DNA of 52,603 nt from Deltaproteobacteria bacterium (GTDB lineage: Bacteria > Myxococcota_A > UBA796 > SXON01). The stretch is taken from assembly GCA_947486185.1 (NCBI GenBank), contig CANKTH010000020.1:1-52603 (forward strand). The letters run 5' to 3'. This document shows, in pieces, positions 31,455-38,957 of the stretch. The notes under the pieces are model-generated. The model worked only from the letters and a program-made list of their open reading frames with translations. It was not told where the DNA came from and ran no database searches. Made by a program: the position numbers and the translations under genes. Position 1 is the first letter of the stretch; every line of letters begins with the position of its first letter.

Positions 31455-32456
31455 CTATTCTGAACCGAGCAGCGCCGTGGCCGCGCGAAGCAGCGGTACG
31501 CCGAGGAGCGCTCCCAGCCCGTCACCCTGCACGATCTTGAGCTCCGTCGGCGGCTCCTGCCCGAGCAATCGGCATGCGGCCCAGTGGGCGTTCTCCGAGG
31601 ATTGTTGGGGGATCCACAGATAGGCACCTACTCCCGGCTCAAGCGTGCTCGCGAGCAGTCCCCCCGCCGTGCTCCCGAGACCATCGAGCAGGACGGGCAC
31701 CCCCGCCGCCGCCGCCTCCAGGCAGAGCCCGCAGATCGCCCCGAGCTCGAGCCCTCCGACGGCGGCGAGCACCCCGATCGCATCGTGCCGATCAGGCCGT
31801 GTCCGCGCGAGGGCCTCATCGATGATCCGGACCTTCTGGCCCACCCGGCGATCATCGAGGCCTTTGCCGCGACCGGCCGTCAGCTTGCCCGGTGTAGCCG
31901 CCAACGCCGACAAAACCGCGGCTGCCGCGGTGGAGCCGCCGACGCCGAGCTCCCCGGCCACCAGGAGGTCCACCCCGGCTGCGGTAGCTTCGCGAGCCAC
32001 CGCTTGTCCTGCGAGGATCGCGGCTTCGGCTTCCGCGCGGCTCATCGCCGACTCCAGGCGGAGATCGCCGGTTCCATCGCGGACCCGCCGGTCCCGGATC
32101 CCGGGGATGCGCTCGCCGCACAGGCCGACGTCCACCACCTCTACTTCAACGCCCAGGCGCTTCGCGACCAGCGCGGCCGCCGCCCGGCCCGCCGCCAGCT
32201 CCGCGGCGAGGCGCGGCCCGTCGTCAGGCCCTCGCCCCGTCACGCCTGCGTTCCGGAGCCCGTGATCGGCCGCGAACACCACCAGCCGGGGGCGTTGTGG
32301 TGGGGTGAGAACGCCCCGTACGCCGCTCCACCAGACCGCGAGCTCCCCGAGCCTGCCGATCGCCCCTTCACCATGTTGGAGGTGAGAGATGCGCTCTTCC
32401 GCCGCGGCCCGGGCGGCGTCGGAGATGGGGCGGGGACGGGCGTGAGGGGGCGACAT
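31455..32456 (-). CDS. cobT: CobT-type nicotinate-nucleotide:dimethylbenzimidazole phosphoribosyltransferase, Glu to Asp at active site
   Basis: The 333-residue CobT-like enzyme activates the lower ligand base for cobalamin nucleotide loop assembly. Motifs are FAADHGL (61-67), GELGVGGSTAAAAV (168-181, Glu169), DAIGVLAAVGGLELGAICG (225-243) and LLDGLGSTAGGL. The C-terminal GEG site that carries the catalytic Glu in characterised CobT (Glu317 in Salmonella) is here VQGDGLGALL, with Asp312. Activity may be retained but altered. No other cobalamin gene is adjacent, suggesting lower-ligand remodelling or a scattered pathway. A TAGACC box ends 6 nt before the ATG at 32456; there is no ribosome binding site. 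Confidence 0.9.
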   Translation of the reverse strand: MSPPHARPRPISDAARAAAEERISHLQHGEGAIGRLGELAVWWSGVRGVLTPPQRPRLVVFAADHGLRNAGVTGRGPDDGPRLAAELAAGRAAAALVAKRLGVEVEVVDVGLCGERIPGIRDRRVRDGTGDLRLESAMSRAEAEAAILAGQAVAREATAAGVDLLVAGELGVGGSTAAAAVLSALAATPGKLTAGRGKGLDDRRVGQKVRIIDEALARTRPDRHDAIGVLAAVGGLELGAICGLCLEAAAAGVPVLLDGLGSTAGGLLASTLEPGVGAYLWIPQQSSENAHWAACRLLGQEPPTELKIVQGDGLGALLGVPLLRAATALLGSE

Positions 32457-32462
32457 GGGGCC

Positions 32463-32468
32463 GGTCTA
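32463..32468 (-). promoter_or_regulatory. -10-like box TAGACC of cobT
   Basis: CGGA then TAGACC ends 6 nt before the ATG at 32456, nearly identical in context to the box before the gene at 23412. It departs from TANNNT at the last base. A leaderless transcript is inferred. Confidence 0.35.
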
Positions 32469-32586
32469 TCCGCCGCAGACGGTCGTGGCTCATCGGGGGA
32501 GTCGCGCCCTCTTTCCGCAACGCCGCTGCCGTCAGGCACCTCGCCGGTCACGGGGCCCCCACGACCGTTTCTTGATAACGGCGGAC

Positions 32587-34113
32587 ATGCGGCTGGGCCT
32601 ACGCGGCAAGGAGACACCGGGCGGCTGGCGCGTCGCGCTCGGTCTCTCCGTATTGTGGGCGTTCGGTCCGGCAATTCCCGCGCTCATGCGCGGAGGCATC
32701 CTGGGCTCGCCCTATACCGACCTCTACCCGTCAGTGTGGGGGCTCGGGTGGTTCGTGAGCGCTCCTTCATGGCTTCCAAACTATACAACATCGCTGGCCG
32801 CGCCCGAGGGCATGGGCTTCTATTACAGCTCGCCGCTCCACGGCTGGGCGGCTACGGTGCTCGTGCCGCTCTTTGGTGTGGTGTTCAGCTACAACCTGTT
32901 GATCCTCCTGGCCAGGGGCCTGACCGTGTTCGCGGCCTACGGCGCTGGGCGTGCGGCGGGTCTCGGCGAGCGGGGCGCGCTGGTCGCGGGGGCCATCTAC
33001 GGCACCTCGCCGTTTTTTCATGGTTATTCGGTCGAAGGCATCGTAGAGGGCACCGATGGCTGGACCCTCGCGCTCCTGGGGTGGGCGTTGGCGGCCGGGC
33101 ATCCCGCGCGCGCGACCCTGGCTCTGGGACTTACCATATGGTCGAGCTGGTACCTTGGTATGGTCGGGGTGTCGCTGGTGGTGCTGAGCGCCCTCCTGGT
33201 CGACCGGCGCCAGTGGATGGTGCTCTTGGGCGGTCTCGGGCTCGCGGCGCCGGCGTTGGTTTCGTTCGCCGAGGCCTTTCCCGGCATTGCGCCAATGGAT
33301 CCTACGGTGCGTAGCCTGATGGGCGCCACGTTGAAGATCCCGCGTCCGGGTGTGTTGCCCGGTGAGGACAGCTTCGCGATCAACAACTACCTGGGCTGGA
33401 TCACCGCGGGGCTCGCGCTGATGCAGGTTCACGTCGCTCCCCGCCGGAGCCTGCCTATCCTGCTGGTGGCGCTTGGGTTTTTTGTGCTCTCCACCGGGTG
33501 GGGGCCCTGGTACGAGCTGCCGGTGCTGCGAAGCGTCCGGTTCGCCTATCGCTGGCATGCGGGCACCTTACTCATGTTCGGATGGCTGGCGGGTATGGCC
33601 GTGGAGGCGAAGGGGCTCAGCCGCTGGGTCGCGTTGGCGATCATGATGGAGGGGCTACTCCTTTCACCGGTTGAACCATTGATTCCGTCAGCTGACGCGG
33701 AGGTTCCCGGGATCTACGACCAGGTGCGCGGACCGCTGCTGTTGGAGGTGCCCGGTCCGGTAGCTATGCCACCCGGCGTGATCAACCTCTCTCGGCCACG
33801 AGCAAGGTATCTCCTTTATTTTCAGCTCCAGCATGGCGCTGCGAGCCCCTGGGCTCCCGACTTCAACGGGGTGGGCGCACGTGCTCCGGCAGGCTGGCTC
33901 ACGAGCTTCCGGAGCTGGGACCCCCTCGAACAGCTGACGCCAACCCCTCCCGATCTGGTTGGCGCTCGCGCGGCAGGGGTGACCCAGGTGATGCTCCACC
34001 GGGACGGCCTCGGGCAACGTGCCGGCGAGCTCGCGGCGGCGCTCGTCGCGGGGGGTGCCCAGGAGCGCACGCGTGAGGGTCAGCTCGTGCTGTTTGACTT
34101 GGGGGGCCGATGA
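32587..34113 (+). CDS. Polytopic membrane protein, GT-C-like
   Basis: The 508-residue protein has 9-11 hydrophobic segments. The first outer loop has SPYTDLYPSVWGLGWF, where an acidic residue could be catalytic as in GT-C glycosyltransferases. Later motifs include VFSYNLLILLARGLTVFAAY and RFAYRWHAGTLLMFGW. The C-terminal 140 residues are soluble. The family is not certain. The ATG at 32587 is chosen since TAACGG ends 5 nt upstream and homology-like sequence begins there. The stop overlaps the L,D-transpeptidase start as ATGA, so the two are co-translated, hinting at a cell-envelope polymer role. Confidence 0.7.
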   Translation: MRLGLRGKETPGGWRVALGLSVLWAFGPAIPALMRGGILGSPYTDLYPSVWGLGWFVSAPSWLPNYTTSLAAPEGMGFYYSSPLHGWAATVLVPLFGVVFSYNLLILLARGLTVFAAYGAGRAAGLGERGALVAGAIYGTSPFFHGYSVEGIVEGTDGWTLALLGWALAAGHPARATLALGLTIWSSWYLGMVGVSLVVLSALLVDRRQWMVLLGGLGLAAPALVSFAEAFPGIAPMDPTVRSLMGATLKIPRPGVLPGEDSFAINNYLGWITAGLALMQVHVAPRRSLPILLVALGFFVLSTGWGPWYELPVLRSVRFAYRWHAGTLLMFGWLAGMAVEAKGLSRWVALAIMMEGLLLSPVEPLIPSADAEVPGIYDQVRGPLLLEVPGPVAMPPGVINLSRPRARYLLYFQLQHGAASPWAPDFNGVGARAPAGWLTSFRSWDPLEQLTPTPPDLVGARAAGVTQVMLHRDGLGQRAGELAAALVAGGAQERTREGQLVLFDLGGR

Positions 34114-35126
34114 ACAGGGTGTGGCGCTACCTCAGTGGTGTGGTCGCTCTGGGAGGCTGTGTCGTGGGCGAGGAGCGCGTCGCGGCTGAGCCCGTCGTCG
34201 AGGCCGCGAGGAGCGGCGGAGGCGACGCGTCAGAAAACGTCGGTTCACGGGGCACTCCAGCCGAAAAACTCCCCTATCCTCTGGAGGCTGACCTCGCTGG
34301 GCTCGATGGGTGGTGGTCCGCGCCGTGGCCGGTGGCGACTCGCGTAGTCCTCCCCGAAAAGGGAGCTCGAAGCCTCGCCGACGCGGTGGTTGTGGAACGG
34401 AGCGCCGAAGGAGTGGTCCTCAAGTCGACCCTCTACCTCAACGCCGATCAGGTTGAGCTGGTCCAACGTTGGACCGGTCTCTCGGTGGACGTTCCCGCGG
34501 GCGCTCGTATCCCGCTCGGGCAGTCGCTCGGTCCCGGCGCCGGCCGCCTGGACCTCACCTTGGACGGTGTGCCGGTGGATCCCTCGGCGTGGATCTCCAG
34601 GTTACCCAAGCTTTTTGATCCGCACGCCGAGCCTGCGGTCGCGGTGATGAGCCTCGAACGTTATGGCATGATCCTGTGGCGAAGTGGCGTAGAAATCGGC
34701 AGGTATGCCGTGAGTTTTGGTCAGGCCAAGGGCGCGAAGGAGCACCAAGGGGACAACCGTACACCGCGGGGAATGTACTTTGTGACTGGAAAGTCCACGG
34801 GACCGTTCGGCGAGCCTTATGGCGCCTACTACGGCGGATTCTGGACCAAGCTGAACTACCCCAACCCGTGGGACGCCGCCCGCGGGCTCGAAGCGGGCTG
34901 GGTGACGCCGGAGCGCGCCGCGGCGATCACGAAAGCCTGGTCGGCGCGGGCCTTGACCTCTCAGTCCACTCGGCTCGGCGGCGGCATCGGGCTCCACGGC
35001 TGGGCCGAGGAGTGGGACGATGCGGACAGCCGGCATAAGTCCTGGGGATGCGTGGTCTTCCATCTCCGGGACGTCGAGGCGGTTTATCAGGCGTTGCCCG
35101 TCGGCTCCATGGTGGTCATCCGCTGA
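34110..35126 (+). CDS. L,D-transpeptidase (YkuD-fold) with SWGC active-site motif
   Basis: The 338-residue protein has a signal with lipobox-like LGGC (MNRVWRYLSGVVALGGC), a variable region (20-170) and a YkuD-type catalytic domain (about 175-338). It shows KEHQGDNRTPRGMYFVTGK, GIGLHGW (catalytic His) and HKSWGCVVF (catalytic Cys). The classical motif is SHGCxR; here the His is Trp and the Arg is absent, closer to the YafK/YcfS-like variants. Such enzymes make 3-3 cross-links in peptidoglycan or attach proteins to it, in the periplasm. Its ATG overlaps the upstream GT-C-like gene as ATGA. Confidence 0.88.
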   Translation: MNRVWRYLSGVVALGGCVVGEERVAAEPVVEAARSGGGDASENVGSRGTPAEKLPYPLEADLAGLDGWWSAPWPVATRVVLPEKGARSLADAVVVERSAEGVVLKSTLYLNADQVELVQRWTGLSVDVPAGARIPLGQSLGPGAGRLDLTLDGVPVDPSAWISRLPKLFDPHAEPAVAVMSLERYGMILWRSGVEIGRYAVSFGQAKGAKEHQGDNRTPRGMYFVTGKSTGPFGEPYGAYYGGFWTKLNYPNPWDAARGLEAGWVTPERAAAITKAWSARALTSQSTRLGGGIGLHGWAEEWDDADSRHKSWGCVVFHLRDVEAVYQALPVGSMVVIR

Positions 35127-35142
35127 CCAGCCGCCCTCAGTC

Positions 35143-35172
35143 CCGATATCCCGGGCGATCACCCGGGATCGG
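35143..35172. terminator. Bidirectional terminator-like hairpin between convergent genes
   Basis: CCGAT-AT-CCCGGG (35143-35155) can pair with CCCGGGATCGG (35162-35172) across a 6-nt loop, leaving a 2-nt bulge: an 11-bp GC-rich stem. It lies between the convergent transpeptidase and dehydrogenase-like genes, and its right arm includes the last codons of the latter. There is no U-tract. Confidence 0.45.
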
Positions 35173-36703
35173 TGTCGTCCCCATGGGGCTGCTGCTGCTC
35201 CCAGCCGATGCCAGGGACCAGCGCGGCGGGGTCGAAGGGCCGGGGTTCGGTGAGGCTCGCTCTGGGCGCCGTCAGGAAGCGCATTGCCTCGACGCCTGCC
35301 GGAATTCCATTGCTTGATCGACCCATACCCACCGCGGGGAGGCGGAGGGAGCTGCCGATGGTGCCGCGGTTGACGTTGAGCACGCCCGTACGGAGCGCGT
35401 CTCGGAGCTCGGGCAGGTGTGGGTTGTCCGGTCGGGTGAAGACGGCCGTCGCCCCGCGGAACACCGACTGGTTGTGAAGCTGGACCGCCTCTTCTATGCC
35501 TTTGACGCGGTAGATGAGGAGCACAGGCCCGGGCGGCTCCTCCCCGAGGAAGGGGTGGCCGTTCTCCCAGTTCACGCGAAATATGCCAGGGCGAACGTAG
35601 TTTCCTCGGAAGCCCGGGACCTCGATGCCGTCGCCTTCGAGGAGCGCGGTGTGACCCCGCGCGATGAGGTTGGTGTTGTACTTCCTGAATCTTGCCCGAA
35701 ATATCTCGGAGATCAGCGGACCCATGAACACGTCAGGGTCGGTGAAGTAGCCTACCCGAACGTTCCGCACGCGGCGGAGGAGCTGCGACGTGAAAGTCTC
35801 GAACACCCTCTCGGTGACGATCACACGCGCCGTGGAATTATGCCGCTGGCCGGAGGATAAAAAGGCGCCGACCAGCACCTCGTACACTGCCCGGTCGATC
35901 TCCGCGTCGTCGAGGACCAGGGCCTGGCCCTTCCCGCCACATTGGAAAAGCGTTGCCACTTCCGGACGATCTGCCAACGTGCGGCGGATCTCCCGCGCGG
36001 CCTCGGCGGAGCCATGGAAGATCAGGGCGTCAATCCCCGGGTTGCTGATCAGCCGTTGCCCAATGACGCTCGCGGAGCCGAGCACGAGGTTGAATACGCC
36101 TCGCGGTAGCTTACACCGATCCCAGAGCTCGGCGATGAACTGTCCAGTTCCAGGGGTGAATTTGCTGGGCTTCATCACCAACGCGTTGCCGCCCAGGATC
36201 GCCGCTGCGCTGAGCGTAGACCCGAGGAGCGCCGGAACGTTGTAGGGGCACACCATCGCCACGACGCCTCGCGGCACGTAGTCGGTTCTACCTCCAATCT
36301 CCTCGATCAGACGCGGCGCGATGAGCGCGAGGCCGTCGTCGAGGTAGAGATCGATCGCCCGCACCGACGTGGCCACCTCCTGCCGCGCCTCCCAGAGCGG
36401 TTTGCCGGTTTCGCGCGAAACCACCCGTGCAAGGGGCTCCTGTTGGGCCGCGAGGTGATCGCGAAAACGCCGCACCGCCGCCGCGCGCTCCATCAGGCCG
36501 ACGCGCCGCCAGCTGCGGCCGCCACGGCTCGCGGCGTCCACCGCGTCGTCCACGTTTCGCGTCGAGAACGGGAAACGACCAAGGGTATCCGACCGATCTC
36601 CCGGATTGACCGCGTTGATGTATCCGTCAACGATCTCGGGCTTTACGAAAGAGCCGTAGATGTAGTCGCCGCGGCGCAGGAACCGATCACGTTGGAGCTT
36701 CAC
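35159..36703 (-). CDS. Aldehyde dehydrogenase homologue lacking catalytic Cys and Glu
   Basis: The 514-residue protein is of the aldehyde dehydrogenase superfamily, nearest in feel to succinylglutamate-semialdehyde dehydrogenases. It keeps the fold motifs MVCPYNVPALL (Asn155), GGNALVMKPSKFTPGTGQ (Lys178), GPLIS and VNRGTIGSSLRLPAVGMGRSSNG. The general base Glu of E(L/M)GG is Gln254 (LFQCGGKGQ) and the nucleophile Cys of GQRC is His288 (SGQRHNSTARV); both were checked in the DNA. It is probably not a classical dehydrogenase. I start it at GTG 36703 because TATGCT ends exactly 6 nt upstream; an ATG at 36724 would lie upstream of that box. A His-based or non-catalytic role is open. Confidence 0.85.
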   Translation of the reverse strand: MKLQRDRFLRRGDYIYGSFVKPEIVDGYINAVNPGDRSDTLGRFPFSTRNVDDAVDAASRGGRSWRRVGLMERAAAVRRFRDHLAAQQEPLARVVSRETGKPLWEARQEVATSVRAIDLYLDDGLALIAPRLIEEIGGRTDYVPRGVVAMVCPYNVPALLGSTLSAAAILGGNALVMKPSKFTPGTGQFIAELWDRCKLPRGVFNLVLGSASVIGQRLISNPGIDALIFHGSAEAAREIRRTLADRPEVATLFQCGGKGQALVLDDAEIDRAVYEVLVGAFLSSGQRHNSTARVIVTERVFETFTSQLLRRVRNVRVGYFTDPDVFMGPLISEIFRARFRKYNTNLIARGHTALLEGDGIEVPGFRGNYVRPGIFRVNWENGHPFLGEEPPGPVLLIYRVKGIEEAVQLHNQSVFRGATAVFTRPDNPHLPELRDALRTGVLNVNRGTIGSSLRLPAVGMGRSSNGIPAGVEAMRFLTAPRASLTEPRPFDPAALVPGIGWEQQQPHGDDTDPG

Positions 36704-36709
36704 GCGCCG

Positions 36710-36715
36710 AGCATA
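36710..36715 (-). promoter_or_regulatory. -10-like box TATGCT of the dehydrogenase-like gene
   Basis: CGC then TATGCT ends 6 nt before the GTG at 36703. This fits a leaderless transcript and decides the start of the gene. Confidence 0.45.
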
Positions 36716-36791
36716 GCGCGCCATCGCTCGGCTGGCCGCAAGCTGGGCGTACCCAAAGCGGTGGAGCCCCGCGACGACAAAGGCCGGGGGA

Positions 36792-37568
36792 TCAGCTGGT
36801 CGCCCGAGCGAGGAGGGCGTCGTGGAGCGGCGTCGGAAGCCCCGCTCGTGCCGCCTCCGCCGCGAGGGCGCCGTTCCGCCACGACAGCTCACGCAACCTC
36901 ACCGGGAAGTCCGGGATCCTCGCGGAGTAGGCAAAGAGATCGGCCACCAGCGGCCCGGGATCGGCGCCGAGCCATGCAGTCAGCACCGGGCGGAGCTCGG
37001 AGCAGAGCGCCACGCAGTCCGCACGGCGCGCCTCGGTGACAGCCGCCACAAGGTTGGGCCGACCCGCGCGCCACTCGAGCTCTCCCAACAGGCCATAGAT
37101 TAGGTTCCATGAAAGTTTCACGCCGGTGGCGGCGCGATGGTCCGCGGGACCGAGCTGGCCCGCGGGGAGACCTAGCTCCGTAAAAGCCGCCACCATGTTC
37201 GCGGCCTCCGGGCCGCAGAACCACGAGGTACCGCCGGGCACGGCGAGGCCGTCGCGCGCAGACGCCGCAAAATAGAGGAGGCCCAACGTCACCAAGGGTC
37301 CATTGTCTGGCACACCTGCCGCGGAGAGCCCGATCCGCCGAAGCACGGGATCGAGCACCCCATTCTGCACCAGCACCACCCGCGGCCAGACCGCGGGGTC
37401 GAGGCGGGTCAGGACGGCGTCGAGGTCGTCATTCCGGGTCGCGACCACCACGGGCCCGTCACTTCGTGGCGCCTCGACGTCGTCACGCCGGAGCGTCCGC
37501 GTGCCCGCCCGGCGAGCGAGTACGCTCCCGACCCGGCCGGCGCCTACGACCGTCCACGGCACACTCAC
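36792..37568 (-). CDS. Ketopantoate reductase-like protein
   Basis: The 258-residue protein has an N-terminal Rossmann motif VVGAGRVGSVLARR (GxGxxG) and the C-terminal helical domain pattern of 2-dehydropantoate 2-reductases: GVKLSWNLIYGLLGELE supplies the Lys and Asn of the active site. ApbA/PanE enzymes reduce ketopantoate with NADPH for coenzyme A synthesis. The protein is shorter than PanE (about 300) and lacks part of the linker, so another 2-oxo acid could be the substrate. I take the GTG at 37568, 8 nt after the rhodanese stop; an ATG at 37616 would overlap that gene. The two are probably one operon. Confidence 0.75.
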   Translation of the reverse strand: MSVPWTVVGAGRVGSVLARRAGTRTLRRDDVEAPRSDGPVVVATRNDDLDAVLTRLDPAVWPRVVLVQNGVLDPVLRRIGLSAAGVPDNGPLVTLGLLYFAASARDGLAVPGGTSWFCGPEAANMVAAFTELGLPAGQLGPADHRAATGVKLSWNLIYGLLGELEWRAGRPNLVAAVTEARRADCVALCSELRPVLTAWLGADPGPLVADLFAYSARIPDFPVRLRELSWRNGALAAEAARAGLPTPLHDALLARATS

Positions 37569-37576
37569 GTCGCGAC

Positions 37577-38038
37577 TCAGCCTGGCGGCCTGACGGGGCC
37601 GCCGATCTCGCTCCACGCCGAAATTCCGCCTTCCATCGAGATCGCGTTCTGGATGCCCTGGTCACGCAGGAAGGCCGCCGCTTGGAAGGAGCGCATCCCG
37701 GCGGCGCAGTAGATCACCAGTTCGTCCCGGTCCTTGATCTCCTGCCAACGTTTGGGCAGCTCATTGAGCGGGATGAGGATCGCCCCAGGGATGATCCCGC
37801 CGGCCGTCTCAAAGGGCTGGCGCACGTCGAGGAGCACCACCGGCTCCCCCGCGTCGATCCTCTCTTTCACCTCTTGCGCGGTCCGCTCCATGTTCGATAG
37901 GCGCGCTGCTTCGTCCTCCTCGATCACGGGCGTCGGCTTGGGCGGGGTTGGCACCCGCGGGGGTGGCGCGCTGTGGGTGGCCGGTGCGCCAGTGAGGCGG
38001 TCACGCACCCGACGAGCGAAAGTACGAAGTAGACCCAC
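37577..38038 (-). CDS. Rhodanese-domain protein
   Basis: The 153-residue protein has a basic N-terminus, a Pro/Thr-rich stretch (18-40) and a single rhodanese domain (about 50-150): VVLLDVRQPFET, IPGAILIPLNELP and the active-site loop YCAAGMRS with catalytic Cys, then GGISAW. It transfers sulfane sulfur or acts in redox or sulfur relay in the cytoplasm. GTG at 38038 has GGAG upstream. Two promoter-like boxes lie ahead: TAGAAG at 38057-38062 and TACGCT at 38073-38078. It heads an operon with the ketopantoate reductase-like gene and is divergent from the phosphatidyltransferase gene. Confidence 0.9.
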   Translation of the reverse strand: MGLLRTFARRVRDRLTGAPATHSAPPPRVPTPPKPTPVIEEDEAARLSNMERTAQEVKERIDAGEPVVLLDVRQPFETAGGIIPGAILIPLNELPKRWQEIKDRDELVIYCAAGMRSFQAAAFLRDQGIQNAISMEGGISAWSEIGGPVRPPG

Positions 38039-38072
38039 GGGAGCTCCAGGTGCGGCCTTCTAACCGGCGCGG

Positions 38073-38078
38073 AGCGTA
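38073..38078 (-). promoter_or_regulatory. -10-like box TACGCT upstream of the rhodanese gene
   Basis: This is the third copy of the 11-mer GCTACGCTCCG (38070-38080, reverse strand). A second candidate, GGTTAG (38060-38065, reverse), lies nearer the start. Confidence 0.35.
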
Positions 38079-38152
38079 GCCGCGCCCGCGGAGTCGTGGC
38101 CGGCGTTACGAGCCCCACGGCTCCCGGCAGAGTCGGGTTAAGCAGGGCTTCG

Positions 38153-38827
38153 ATGTCGGCCGCAACCCGCATAGTCGTCGCCGAGCGTGCACACACTGCG
38201 TCGGTCGGGCGTAATTCCGTTGACCGTCGGCCCGCAGAGGCGGCGCCGGTACGGGTGGCGGACCTATACTCCTGGGCGAGCGCGCTCACCGCGCTGCGGC
38301 TGGGCATCGCGGTGGTGCTCCCGCTCACCGCAGGAACTCCGTGGTTGTTAGGTCTCTATCTCGTTGCGCTGGCCACCGACGTGCTCGATGGCGAGGTCGC
38401 CCGGCGTACCCGGAGCTGCAGCCGCGCGGGGGCGATGTTTGACGGCTGGGTCGACAAGATCCTGCACGTCAATCTGGCGTGGACCCTCGGCGCGACCGAC
38501 CGCGTGCCCGATTGGTGGCTGTTGTTGTGGTTCTCCAGGGAGATACTGCAGCTTCCGATGTTCTTCCTGTTGCTCGCCGATTTTCGTCTCTCCCGCGCCC
38601 CACCGCCACGCACCAACCTCGCTGGCCGGATCACCGCGTTTGCGGTGGCTATTGCCATGATCGGAGCGATGTTGGGGGTGCGCCTCGATCTGGCCACCTG
38701 GGTGGCGGGTGGTGCCGGTGTAGTGGCGACCTGGATGTATGGTAGAGTCTACCTGATCAATCGTCGAGCGCTCCGGGCGTCTTCGGCGGCGCCGGGGGAG
38801 GCACGCGGCGTGCTCGGCCTGGAGTAG
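38153..38827 (+). CDS. CDP-alcohol phosphatidyltransferase
   Basis: The 224-residue membrane enzyme carries the complete family signature D-x2-D-G-x2-A-R-x8-G-x3-D-x3-D: DVLDGEVARR, then RAGAMFDGWVDK. About five further hydrophobic segments follow. Such enzymes join a CDP-activated lipid to an alcohol (glycerol phosphate, inositol phosphate, serine and others); the acceptor cannot be told. GGTTAAGCA lies 8 nt before the ATG at 38153. A GTG at 38255 is an alternative start nearer to the first membrane helix, and 38096 is also possible. It is divergent from the rhodanese operon. Confidence 0.85.
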   Translation: MSAATRIVVAERAHTASVGRNSVDRRPAEAAPVRVADLYSWASALTALRLGIAVVLPLTAGTPWLLGLYLVALATDVLDGEVARRTRSCSRAGAMFDGWVDKILHVNLAWTLGATDRVPDWWLLLWFSREILQLPMFFLLLADFRLSRAPPPRTNLAGRITAFAVAIAMIGAMLGVRLDLATWVAGGAGVVATWMYGRVYLINRRALRASSAAPGEARGVLGLE

Positions 38828-38929
38828 CCGCCGAGGCGGACGCCTCCGGGACGGGATGCCGTCCAGATCCGCTCAGCCGAGCCCCGGACGGCCTCGGCTT
38901 TCGGGGCGTGGCGCCTGCACGGATCGGGT

Positions 38930-38935
38930 TAGCCT
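38930..38935 (+). promoter_or_regulatory. -10-like box TAGCCT of the first repeat lipoprotein gene
   Basis: GGT then TAGCCT lies 22 nt before the ATG at 38958, which has its own strong GGAGAGAGGGAG site. This fits an ordinary leadered promoter. Confidence 0.4.
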
Positions 38936-38957
38936 CACGCCAATAGGAGAGAGGGAG

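Noticed and set aside
31584..33314. A 576-codon plus-strand open frame across cobT and the next gene
   Set aside because: It is antisense to cobT and then out of frame in the GT-C-like gene; the composition is that of a shadow frame.
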